Below, piece by piece: positions 19,785-27,655 of a DNA stretch of 64,000 nt. The notes below the pieces were generated by a model, which was not told the origin of the DNA, made no database searches, and saw only the letters and a list, made by a program, of their open reading frames with translations. How positions within the stretch are numbered: the first letter of the stretch is position 1; every line of letters begins with the position of its first letter. A program made the translations under genes and the position numbers. Source of the stretch: Rhodoferax sp. U11-2br (lineage in GTDB: Bacteria; Pseudomonadota; Gammaproteobacteria; Burkholderiales; Burkholderiaceae_C); contig NZ_JAHFZF010000020.1 in NCBI RefSeq assembly GCF_018619435.1, forward strand, positions 18,792 through 82,791. The letters run 5' to 3'.

Positions 19785-20820
19785 GTTGGTCGCGCAGAAC
19801 TTTGCGCAGAGATTGGTGGACTGGCAGCGTGCCCACGGGCGGCACGACCTGCCCTGGCAGGCCACGCGCGAGCCCTACCATGTGTGGCTCTCCGAGATCA
19901 TGCTGCAGCAAACCCAGGTGGTCACCGTGCGCGACTACTTCACCCGGTTTGTGGCGAGGTTTCCAAACGTGGCGGCGCTGGCGCAAGCGCCGCTGGATGA
20001 TGTGCTGGGCCTGTGGAGTGGTCTGGGTTACTACAGCCGCGCCCGCAACATGCACCTGTGCGCGCTGCAGGTGATGGCCTTGCATGGGGGGGTGTTTCCC
20101 CGCACTGCGGCGCTGTTGCAGACCCTGCCGGGCATCGGCCCGTCCACGGCGGCGGCGGTGGCGTCGATCTGTTTTGGCGAACGCGTGGCGATTCTGGATG
20201 GCAACGTCAAGCGTGTGTTGACACGTTTCCTGGGTTTTGAGGCTGATCTGGCGCTCTCTGCCAACGAGCGGCTGTTGTGGCAGGAGGCCAACCGCCTGCT
20301 GCCAGAGCATGATCTGTCCCACACCATGCCACGTTACACCCAGGCCATCATGGACCTGGGGGCTACGGTCTGCACCGCCAGAAAACCCGCCTGTGTGGTC
20401 TGCCCGTTTCACAGTCAATGTCGGGCTGAAGCTTTGGCGCGCCAGGAAGCGTTCCCGGTCAAAACCCGCAAACTCAAGCGCAGCGCGCAAACGATCTGGT
20501 TGTTGTGGGCGCAGGCGGAAGAAGGCGCGGTTTGGCTGAGCCAGCGCCCAACCCCGGGCGTGTGGGCTGGTCTGTATTGCCTGGCGCTGTTTGACGACCG
20601 GGATGCTTTGCAAGCCAGTGTGCCGCCTGCGCTACAACATCAAATGCAAGACCTGCCGGTGTCCAAACATGTGCTCACGCATAAAGACCTGTATTTGCAC
20701 CCGGTGCATGTGGTGTTGCCCAAGGTTTCACCACCTGATGTGGCGGGCGCCTGGGTGGCTGCTGAGCGTTGGCCCAGCTTGGGCCTGCCTGCGCCGATCA
20801 GGAAGCTGCTGTCGGTCTGA
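19774..20820 (+). CDS. mutY: A/G-specific adenine glycosylase
   Basis: 348 residues. Catalytic features are the Glu of LSEIMLQQTQV, the helix-hairpin-helix LPGIGPSTAAAVASI and the Asp of ILDGNVKRVL. The [4Fe-4S] site C-x6-C-x2-C-x5-C is seen in CTARKPACVVCPFHSQC. The C-terminal NUDIX-like domain for 8-oxoG recognition is present (WLSQRPTPGVWAGLY). It removes A mispaired with 8-oxoG. The last 38 bp lie within a repeat that also encodes a relic of the rapZ C-terminus on the other strand. Confidence 0.97.
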   Translation: MLPELVAQNFAQRLVDWQRAHGRHDLPWQATREPYHVWLSEIMLQQTQVVTVRDYFTRFVARFPNVAALAQAPLDDVLGLWSGLGYYSRARNMHLCALQVMALHGGVFPRTAALLQTLPGIGPSTAAAVASICFGERVAILDGNVKRVLTRFLGFEADLALSANERLLWQEANRLLPEHDLSHTMPRYTQAIMDLGATVCTARKPACVVCPFHSQCRAEALARQEAFPVKTRKLKRSAQTIWLLWAQAEEGAVWLSQRPTPGVWAGLYCLALFDDRDALQASVPPALQHQMQDLPVSKHVLTHKDLYLHPVHVVLPKVSPPDVAGAWVAAERWPSLGLPAPIRKLLSV

Positions 20821-20850
20821 AGCTGGCATCCATGTCACGGTGCCGCTTGA
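20783..20850. repeat. Left copy of a 68-bp mutY/rapZ junction repeat
   Basis: This stretch matches 26731-26798 with about 60 of 68 bases identical. On the plus strand it ends mutY. On the minus strand it encodes LKRHRDMDASFRPTAAS and a stop, close to the true RapZ C-terminus [17 protein letters not shown]. It is therefore a relic of rapZ left next to mutY and marks the left border of the iron-uptake island. Confidence 0.85.
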
Positions 20851-20938
20851 ACGTCACCTAAAGCGCGTGAAACTAAGCGAAGTTGCTCTCTGCGCAACAG
20901 ATGAGCACAACCACGTGTCAAGACCCGTGTGGCTGCTA

Positions 20939-22552
20939 TCACGCTTTGCCTGCGAACCACACACTGTCGGGTGTACCGAGGCGGACGCGTTTTGACGTCG
21001 CTTTGGCCATCCACGTCAATGCGGCTGCGCCGACAAGCGCTGTTGCGTCCACCCCTAAGCTGGAAAGGGAGGTATGGGTCCACATGCCCAAAGCGGGCAC
21101 GAGCCACGCCAGCAAAGATGTGGCAGGAATGGCCAAAGTCAACGCAACGGCCATCCACAACAAATGGATGGCGGCTTGTGCCGCACCGCGTACAAATGCC
21201 CAAGTGAGCGCAGAAAAGAAGACCGCGTAGTACAGAATAGGATGCCAGGCGTTCATGTCACTGACCAGACCATGCAACCATTTGCTGCCAACGATGGTCA
21301 GCGAAACGCCGCAAATACAGCCTAAGCAAACCCCGACAGTGGCTGATGCCATGAGGCGGGTATCTAAGCGCTGGGCAGGTAATGTCTCTGCCTGTCTTGG
21401 TTTCATCTTCCTGCGGCTTTCCACCCAGAGAAGGTTTCCACTGTAGAACAGCCAGGCCCCAGCCAAGCCCAGCAGAAAATACATCCACTGAACCGCTATG
21501 CCACCAAAAGCGGCCATGTGCAGCGCGAAGAAGCTGCTGATAAATAGGCTGGGCGTGCTCTGCCGACCCGGCAGAAACTCGCTATTGACGACTTTGCCAC
21601 TGTAGGGGTCAACAGCCGCAAAACCACCTCTGGCTCGCGGCGAAACTGCCGTTGTGTCCTTTCCCCAGACACGGACCAAGGCGCGTGGCCCCGTCATTTG
21701 TTGATACTGCAAGGTTGTGGGCTCGAATCCTGGCGCAAATTCCTTGACCTTGGTGATCAGTTCTATCGGTGTCAACATGGTTGCCGGGTCACGCGGGGCG
21801 GAAACCGGTTTGAACGGCCGTTGTTGCTGAAAGGCGGAGCCCCACTTGCCGTCGTGTAAGAGTTTGTCTTGCACGAGGTAGATGCCATCGTGATAGGCAA
21901 AACCTACAGATGTCAATGCCATGACCAGATGAAAGGGCAAGCTGACAATGCCCACCACGTTGTGGGCGTCCAGCCACATGCGTTTGATGTTTTTGCCCAT
22001 GCGCAAAGCAAAAAAGTCTTTGGCCAGCGAAGGCAGCAGCACAACCACTCCGGAGACCAAGGCGAGTGCGTAGAGGCCCGCAATGACGCCCATCACCCAA
22101 CGATTTGGATCACTGTCTACGGGCAGGCCCACAACACGGTGAAGCACGTCGATGAAGGTTGCCAGATGTGAGGGGTTTGACTGTGCCAGCTTTGCGACGC
22201 CTTCGGCGTCCAGCGTCGCCACATAGTGTTGTGTCGATGATTCATCGTGGTCTTCTGCCTCTGGGTCGCGCACCTGCCAACTCAGGCGGGCTGGCAGGTG
22301 TTCGGCATCCTGAAGGTGAATGGAAAAGTCTGCCGCGACCGCTGGTTGGGCGATCAGGGTTTTGACGATGAGTTGTTGGGTGTCTGCCAACGGCACAGGC
22401 TGCGTGTCGTGCGGGGGCGTGGCCCAGCGTGTTAAAGGCTCTTTGAAAACAGTCAAGGCTCCTGTGTAGAAGGCGATGAACAAGGCCATCCCGGTAACTA
22501 TGCCCGTCCAGGTATGGATCGATTTGTAGATGCGTACGAAATCAGTTCTCAT
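20939..22552 (-). CDS. PepSY-associated transmembrane protein of the iron-uptake island
   Basis: 537 residues from the ATG at 22552, which starts with MRTDFVRIYKSIHTWTG, the family's first helix. Several membrane helices flank a PepSY-type periplasmic region. C-terminal helices include AIQWMYFLLGLAGAWLFYSG-like segments and further helices to the end. Proteins of this family accompany TonB-dependent receptors and are thought to act in reduction or processing of ferric siderophores at the inner membrane; this is inference. It follows DUF3649, DUF3325, an esterase and the receptor on the same strand, an apparent operon. Confidence 0.88.
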   Translation of the reverse strand: MRTDFVRIYKSIHTWTGIVTGMALFIAFYTGALTVFKEPLTRWATPPHDTQPVPLADTQQLIVKTLIAQPAVAADFSIHLQDAEHLPARLSWQVRDPEAEDHDESSTQHYVATLDAEGVAKLAQSNPSHLATFIDVLHRVVGLPVDSDPNRWVMGVIAGLYALALVSGVVVLLPSLAKDFFALRMGKNIKRMWLDAHNVVGIVSLPFHLVMALTSVGFAYHDGIYLVQDKLLHDGKWGSAFQQQRPFKPVSAPRDPATMLTPIELITKVKEFAPGFEPTTLQYQQMTGPRALVRVWGKDTTAVSPRARGGFAAVDPYSGKVVNSEFLPGRQSTPSLFISSFFALHMAAFGGIAVQWMYFLLGLAGAWLFYSGNLLWVESRRKMKPRQAETLPAQRLDTRLMASATVGVCLGCICGVSLTIVGSKWLHGLVSDMNAWHPILYYAVFFSALTWAFVRGAAQAAIHLLWMAVALTLAIPATSLLAWLVPALGMWTHTSLSSLGVDATALVGAAALTWMAKATSKRVRLGTPDSVWFAGKA

Positions 22553-22569
22553 GATGAAGGCGTTCTGTG

Positions 22570-22860
22570 TCAAGCCAAGCGCAGCACTGCCAAGCTCCCG
22601 CCGCTGAGTACACTGACCGCACCCAACCACATCCAAGCTCTCGCGCCACTGACAAAAAAATAGGTACCGCTGAGCACGCCTAGCCAGATTGGCGGCACCA
22701 TCCACATGGCCAGTTGGCCACGGATGGCAAAAGGCATCTCGCTGTTGAGTTGCGTGAACCAGCCGCTGCAGACGAGTGCGATGACGGCACCCAGCAGGAC
22801 ACCTGCCAGGGTTTTGGAGAGCCAGTCGCGCTGGATCGGTTGTGTGGTTTTCTTGGCCAT
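22570..22860 (-). CDS. Small membrane protein, DUF3649-like
   Basis: 96 residues with two or three hydrophobic helices (TLAGVLLGAVIALVCSGWF, then the region around MWMVPPIWLGVLSGTYFF, then AWMWLGAVSVLSGGSLAVL). Size, topology and its place between DUF3325 and a PepSY protein match the DUF3649 family of iron-regulated membrane proteins. It ends 17 bp before the PepSY gene. No biochemical role is established; an accessory function in siderophore iron uptake is inferred from context. Confidence 0.75.
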   Translation of the reverse strand: MAKKTTQPIQRDWLSKTLAGVLLGAVIALVCSGWFTQLNSEMPFAIRGQLAMWMVPPIWLGVLSGTYFFVSGARAWMWLGAVSVLSGGSLAVLRLA

Positions 22861-22861
22861 G

Positions 22862-23134
22862 TCATCGGCCTCGCCGCAGGCTCAACAGGGCGCCGATGTA
22901 AGGCAGCACGGACAGGGCCAGCATCAGGGCGGTCAGGAACACAAAGGTGGCTGTCAAAAACGACATCACCTGGGCTAGGCTGAGCCAGCCGAGCACCAGC
23001 AACAGGGCGCCTAACACACGGGTCGACCGAGCTGGCCAGGACGCTGCGAGCCACCTTTGGTTGGGTGAAGCCAGGTAAATACCGCAACAACCGAGCAAAA
23101 CGGAGATCAGCCCGATCAAAAAAAATGTCTGCAT
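22862..23134 (-). CDS. Small membrane protein, DUF3325-like
   Basis: 90 residues from the ATG at 23134 (a TTG two codons upstream is less likely). Three hydrophobic helices span almost the whole chain, starting MQTFFLIGLISVLLGCCGIYL and ending with a basic LRRGR tail. Length, topology and neighbours match DUF3325, which is found with DUF3649 and PepSY proteins beside TonB-dependent receptors. It abuts DUF3649 with one base between stop and start, so the two are translationally coupled. Function unknown. Confidence 0.75.
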   Translation of the reverse strand: MQTFFLIGLISVLLGCCGIYLASPNQRWLAASWPARSTRVLGALLLVLGWLSLAQVMSFLTATFVFLTALMLALSVLPYIGALLSLRRGR

Positions 23135-23176
23135 AGTCAATGAACGCTCTCAGGTCGACAGAGATGGCACATGCGC

Positions 23177-24088
23177 TTAAGGTTGCGCCAAAAAGAATTG
23201 CATACCTCTGGTCATGGCTGGCAACCACGCGGTGCCGTGGTCTTCCTGCGCCAGTTCGTGGTAGATCACTTGGCCCGTCCAGCCCGAGATGTTCTGAAAC
23301 TGCCCAACCATGTTGCGTGCTTCGGGAATCATGCTGCGGCTCGCGATCAAGGCGCGGAGATCTGGCGGATAACTGTCCGGTGGCGGGTCATCTTCCCGTG
23401 CGCCGACACTGATCTGGACGCGAGGAGACACCCCCGGTGGCATCGAAGCCGGCAACTCGCTGAGCAGCTGCTTGTTCTGCCACCAAATGGATGGGCTGGA
23501 TGCGATGAATGTGGAAAAACTCGTGGGTTGGGTCAACAGCGCATGAAGCACAAACAATCCACCAAAGGAATGCCCAAATAGGGCCTGCCGCTTGTGATCG
23601 ACGGGGTAACGTGTCGCCACCAGCGGCTTGAGCTCGTTTTGGATAAAGTCCAAAAAACGGTCTGCTCCACCTTCGGATGTCAATGGGTTGGAGTCACCTG
23701 CGCCTATGGTGTAGTCGCGTCGACGTGCCGCCACATCAAAGTCTTCGTTCCCCGGATACCCAATTCCAACCACCAAGGGTGCGGTGTGCCCGGTGACCTC
23801 ACTGCGGTTCGCTGCACTTCTTGCCAGAAATGCTGCAACTGGAAAAGCCGCATTGCCATCGAGCACGTAAAGAACCGGATATCCCTCTGCAGGCGCAGCT
23901 GTCGCCGGGACGGACACAAACAGTCGGTATCGGTGGCCAGCAACGCTGGCCCGCACATCCGTTTGTTGCGCTGCTGGCAATACGACCTTGGACCAACCGC
24001 GGTTGGTCTCGGTCGCATTGGCTGGAAGCATGGTGGCCCCCAGTACCAGACCACACAGCAGCATCGTTTTATTCAAACGAGCCCGCAT
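23177..24088 (-). CDS. Exported alpha/beta hydrolase, IroE/Fes-type siderophore esterase
   Basis: 303 residues with a signal peptide of about 25 residues (ending in LPANA-TE). The fold is that of esterase-D-like hydrolases: PVLYVLDGNAAFPVA, the acid segment GIGYPGNEDFDVAARRRDYT, the nucleophile elbow GHSFGG and a C-terminal His in QEDHGTAW. Proteins of this type hydrolyse ferric catecholate siderophores such as enterobactin in the periplasm to release iron. It starts 2 bp after the receptor gene, which strongly supports a role on the same siderophore. The exact substrate is inference. Confidence 0.85.
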   Translation of the reverse strand: MRARLNKTMLLCGLVLGATMLPANATETNRGWSKVVLPAAQQTDVRASVAGHRYRLFVSVPATAAPAEGYPVLYVLDGNAAFPVAAFLARSAANRSEVTGHTAPLVVGIGYPGNEDFDVAARRRDYTIGAGDSNPLTSEGGADRFLDFIQNELKPLVATRYPVDHKRQALFGHSFGGLFVLHALLTQPTSFSTFIASSPSIWWQNKQLLSELPASMPPGVSPRVQISVGAREDDPPPDSYPPDLRALIASRSMIPEARNMVGQFQNISGWTGQVIYHELAQEDHGTAWLPAMTRGMQFFLAQP

Positions 24089-24090
24089 CC

Positions 24091-26256
24091 TTAGAAGTCC
24101 ATCGTGGCAGATGCTGAGATGGTTCTACCCGCGCCCAGTGTCGCCATCGAGTAGCTGTCGCTGAAGCTGCCCGACCAATAATGCTTGTCAAACAAGTTGG
24201 TGACGTTGAGTCGCAGAACAGTCTTGTGACCATTCATCTTTGTGGTGTAGTGTGCACCCACATCAAGGGTTGTCCAATTGGGAATGGCTTGTTGATTGGC
24301 TGCATCCAGGTATTGGCTGCTTGTGGTGACGATCCGACCGCTGAGCGTCAGCCCGGACAGCCAGGATGTGTCCCACTCAGCGCCCAAGTTGCCTTGCCAA
24401 CGTGGCACACCAATGGCCACATTGCCGTCGTACTGGTTGTAGGCGGTTTTGGTCTGGACACCTTGAGAGTAGGTTGCGCCGCCAAGCAAACGAACGTTGT
24501 GTGTCAGCTGTCCAAAGGTGTTCCACTCTAAGCCACGGACCCGCTTTTCGCCCTCATCGGAGTACGTCGGGTTGCTGCTGCTACCCAGCGCGATCAAGGT
24601 CGGCTTGGTGATTTCGAACAAGCTGGCTGTGTTGGTGAAGACCCCGGCGTCCCACTTAACACCGACTTCCTTTTGCTCTGTCTTATAGGGCGCAAAGACC
24701 ACGTTTTTGTTGGTCGCCAAGACATCCGTGACCGTATCGCCTTTGCTCAAGCCCTGAACATAATTGGCATAGAGCGACACAGTCGGCCCCCAAGGTTTGA
24801 CAACCACGCCCACTGCTGGCGTGACGGCACTTTTATCGTACTGCGCCGTCACTGCACCTGTCGTCGCGTTGTAGTTGGTTGTTTTGACCGTTTGATGGCG
24901 CAATCCCAACGTCAGCTTAACCTTGTCCTCCATGAAAGACAGCGTATCCATTAGGCCCAGGCTGGACAGAGTCGTGTCACTGGTTTTGGGTGCTGTGCTC
25001 GGCGACGCAGGCATAACCAGCGTGGTTACCGGGTTGTAAATGTTCGAGGTGGTACTGACTGAGTTGGTGGCCGAGCCGCTCTCCTGCTCCAAATTGGTGG
25101 CTTGCAACACCAGCTCATGCCCCACCGTACCGGTGGAAAAACGAGAGCGTAGTCCAGCCTCGGCAGACACGCTGTCGGTGTAAGAGCGGGTGCCATTGGT
25201 TGCGGCGGTGAAATTGCCATTGGCGGCGATGTTGCGCGCATGGGTTCCATTGATGAACCCCGACTGTTCGAAACCCATCACACCCACACCAACAAAAGCA
25301 GAGAGCTGCTGGTTGATGGTGTACTCAGCCCGCGCCATCACCGCCTTGGTCTCCAAGGTGCCACTGGCGCCCGGGAAGAGGTTGGTACTGGGATCAAGTG
25401 CGCTTGGTATGGGGGTATTGTTCTGGAACCAGTACATGGCCGACGTCCCACCTGAGAACGACTCTTTGCTGTAATAGGCATCCAGCGATGCGGTTAGATC
25501 ATCGCCGCGATAGTCAAATGCGCCTGACAGGAACTCGCGTTTTTTGGACTGACCATTCAGCTCAGCGTCACCATCGCTGTAGGTCCCGTTGATGCGGACA
25601 CCCAGTTCCTTGCGCTCCCCAAATCGGCGTCCCAGGTCAATGCTTGTGCCCGTTTGACTCTCCGACTGGTAGCCCACGGACATGCGTGTTAATGGCTCAT
25701 CATCAGCGCGTTTGGGCACCAAATTGATGACGCCGCCCACACCGCCTCCGGGGGCCATACCACCAAAAAGTGCGCTGGGGCCCTTGAGAACCTCAACGCG
25801 CTCTACGAATTCCAGCGGCACATGGCCAATGGGCGTCAAGCCATACATGCCATTGATCGCGAGCTCGGAAGAGCTGACATCAAATCCCCGAATCCGATAG
25901 TTTTCGTATGAGTGTCCGCTGGACGTTGTAAAACGGACCGCTGGATCGTTGGCCATGACGTCTGCCACAGTGCGCGCCTGCTGGTCCTCAATCAGCTCAG
26001 CGGTATAGCTGGTCAGGTTAAATGGCGTGTCCATGACACTTTGATTTCCCAAGGCGCCAAGGCGGGCGCCCGTGGCGACCTGCCCGCCCGCATAGGTGCT
26101 GGGCAAATCAGCCGGTTTCTCAGCGTTGGCCGAGACATTGACCACTTGCAATGTGGCTTGGTTGTCGGTGTCTGTTGTGGACGCTGATTGGGCCAAAGCC
26201 CATGAAGGCAGAGTCAGCATGCCCATCGCCAGAGCGATCGGGGTCATTCGCAGCAT
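24091..26256 (-). CDS. TonB-dependent siderophore receptor
   Basis: 721 residues. A signal peptide of about 22 residues ends in SWALA-QS. The plug domain runs to about residue 190 (AELIEDQQARTVADVMANDPAVRF, then RIRGFDVSSSELAINGMYGL, then PSALFGGMAPGGGVGGVINLVPKR). A 22-strand barrel follows, ending with the aromatic TISASATMDF. The layout matches the TonB-siderophore subfamily (FhuE/FoxA-like). It imports a ferric siderophore across the outer membrane with TonB-ExbBD, which is not in this window. It heads the five-gene island and lies about 280 bp downstream of a Fur-box-like palindrome. Confidence 0.93.
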   Translation of the reverse strand: MLRMTPIALAMGMLTLPSWALAQSASTTDTDNQATLQVVNVSANAEKPADLPSTYAGGQVATGARLGALGNQSVMDTPFNLTSYTAELIEDQQARTVADVMANDPAVRFTTSSGHSYENYRIRGFDVSSSELAINGMYGLTPIGHVPLEFVERVEVLKGPSALFGGMAPGGGVGGVINLVPKRADDEPLTRMSVGYQSESQTGTSIDLGRRFGERKELGVRINGTYSDGDAELNGQSKKREFLSGAFDYRGDDLTASLDAYYSKESFSGGTSAMYWFQNNTPIPSALDPSTNLFPGASGTLETKAVMARAEYTINQQLSAFVGVGVMGFEQSGFINGTHARNIAANGNFTAATNGTRSYTDSVSAEAGLRSRFSTGTVGHELVLQATNLEQESGSATNSVSTTSNIYNPVTTLVMPASPSTAPKTSDTTLSSLGLMDTLSFMEDKVKLTLGLRHQTVKTTNYNATTGAVTAQYDKSAVTPAVGVVVKPWGPTVSLYANYVQGLSKGDTVTDVLATNKNVVFAPYKTEQKEVGVKWDAGVFTNTASLFEITKPTLIALGSSSNPTYSDEGEKRVRGLEWNTFGQLTHNVRLLGGATYSQGVQTKTAYNQYDGNVAIGVPRWQGNLGAEWDTSWLSGLTLSGRIVTTSSQYLDAANQQAIPNWTTLDVGAHYTTKMNGHKTVLRLNVTNLFDKHYWSGSFSDSYSMATLGAGRTISASATMDF

Positions 26257-26730
26257 TGTGTTTTCCCTTTAAATAAACACTGGCTGGCGAAGGCTGGCTG
26301 ATGTTGTTGGTTTACTTTGTCTAAATACCATTCCGGATGGCAGGGGTCGTTAGCAAGAGGTGGTCGTGTCAAGGACACGTTCCCAAACTGGCCATTGGCC
26401 GAGCAGTTCAGCGCCTGTGACTTGTTCTACAGAACGCGTCAAATCGTGATCGGCACATGGCACCGATGCCCGGCTTTGTGTGCCTTCGCAACCCTTGCTC
26501 AGACGACTCTGAGCATCTGGAATAGATAGCATTGTAAATGAGATAAATTGTCATTTACAGGATCCATTCCACGCAAAGTTGGCCTTTTTGACCGCGACTT
26601 TTGGGTCAATATGCAGAAGGCTGGGGTCTGGATAGACTTAGCCGTGATCTCTGCCGATTGAAACTCACCGCATCAATGGTTGCTGCTTGCGTTGGAGCAC
26701 CAAGGCGATGATTGGCGCAGTCGACGTACG
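26257..26730. other. Gap upstream of the siderophore receptor
   Basis: About 470 bp without a convincing gene. A minus-strand ORF of 60 codons (26350-26532) has no ribosome binding site and its ATG abuts the Fur-like site, so it is not annotated. The stretch is less GC-rich than the flanks. Besides the Fur-like palindrome I see no tRNA, no transposase fragment and no clear terminator. The long leader between the putative operator and the receptor start could hold an unrecognised regulatory RNA. Confidence 0.5.
26533..26559. promoter_or_regulatory. Fur-box-like palindrome
   Basis: TGTAAATGA at 26533-26541 and TCATTTACA at 26551-26559 form a perfect 9-bp inverted repeat with a 9-bp spacer. The central 15 bases TGAGATAAATTGTCA match the Fur core TGATAATnATTATCA at 10 of 14 positions. 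It lies upstream of a siderophore receptor operon, where a Fur site is expected, though about 277 bp from the start codon. Confidence 0.6.
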
Positions 26731-26798
26731 GCCTGTCTGCCGCCATCAGGATGCTGCTGTCGGGCTGAAGCGGGCATCCATTTCACGGTGCCGCTTGA
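26731..26798. repeat. Right copy of the 68-bp mutY/rapZ junction repeat
   Basis: It matches 20783-20850. Here the minus strand is the true 3' end of rapZ, while the plus strand holds a decayed mutY tail (AIRMLLSG and a stop, against PIRKLLSV in MutY). It marks the right border of the iron-uptake island. Confidence 0.85.
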
Positions 26799-27654
26799 GG
26801 GTGGCCCAGTGCGGTGCAAACAAGTCGGTGAGTTGCTCCACCAGGTACACCGAGCGATGCTGCCCGCCGGTGCAGCCGATGGCCACGGTCACATAGCTGC
26901 GGTGGTTTTGTGCCAGATCGTTCATCCAGTTGTTCAGGAAGGTGTGAATCTGGTCCAGCATGCGCTCTACCTCGGGTTGCCGCTTCAGGTAGTCGGCCAC
27001 TGGCGCATCCTGCCCGGTCAGGGCACGCAGTTCGGGCTCGTAATGTGGGTTGGGCAACATGCGCACATCAAACACAAAATCGGCGTCACTTGGGATGCCG
27101 CGTTTGAACGAAAAAGATTCAAACACCAGCGTCAGTTGTTCACCGGGCGCGGCGATAAAGGCTTTGACGTAACTCTGCAGCTGTGTTGGACGAATCACAC
27201 TCGAGTCAATCACATGGGCCTGCATGCGCAGGTCGCTGAGCAAATCACGTTCCAGCTCGATGGCGTCGGCCAGTGCATGGCGTTGGTCCAGCAGGGCGTT
27301 TTCCGGTCCGCCCCGGGACAAAGGATGGCGCCTGCGGGTTTCTGAAAAGCGACGAATCAAGGTGTCGGTGGTGGCATCTAGAAAGATGGAATCGACCTGC
27401 AGCCCGCGCGCCTTGAGCTGTTTCAACTGCTCTGGCACCAGTGGCAGCGAGCTGGCGCTGCGCACGTCGATGGCAATCGCCAGATGTTTGGCATGGTGGG
27501 CATGCTCCAGATCCACCAGCTGCATCAGCAGCTCGGGCGGCAGGTTGTCCACACAATAAAAACCCAGGTCTTCCAGCGCGTGCAAGGCCACCGATTTGCC
27601 CGAGCCGGACATGCCGGTGATCAGCACAATCTGCACATTGGGGCTGGTGTTCAT
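26746..27654 (-). CDS. rapZ: RNase adapter protein RapZ
   Basis: 302 residues from the ATG at 27654. The N-terminal P-loop domain has [18 protein letters not shown], and the segment [11 protein letters not shown] follows. The C-terminal domain has [23 protein letters not shown] and [12 protein letters not shown], all family hallmarks. RapZ binds glucosamine-6-phosphate and guides RNase E to small RNAs; older names call it a nucleotide-binding UPF0042 protein. It starts 2 bp from the recN stop on the same strand. Its last 53 bp fall in the repeat that borders the iron island, but the reading frame is intact. Confidence 0.95.
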   Translation of the reverse strand: MNTSPNVQIVLITGMSGSGKSVALHALEDLGFYCVDNLPPELLMQLVDLEHAHHAKHLAIAIDVRSASSLPLVPEQLKQLKARGLQVDSIFLDATTDTLIRRFSETRRRHPLSRGGPENALLDQRHALADAIELERDLLSDLRMQAHVIDSSVIRPTQLQSYVKAFIAAPGEQLTLVFESFSFKRGIPSDADFVFDVRMLPNPHYEPELRALTGQDAPVADYLKRQPEVERMLDQIHTFLNNWMNDLAQNHRSYVTVAIGCTGGQHRSVYLVEQLTDLFAPHWATLKRHREMDARFSPTAAS

Positions 27655-27655
27655 G

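Noticed and set aside
18624..19865. 413-codon minus-strand ORF antisense to the dynamin-like gene
   Set aside because: Composition is typical of an antisense shadow, and the plus-strand protein has clear GTPase motifs over the same bases.
26350..26532. 60-codon minus-strand ORF upstream of the siderophore receptor
   Set aside because: Its ATG abuts the Fur-like palindrome, which leaves no room for a transcript leader or ribosome binding site, and the sequence shows no protein-like pattern.
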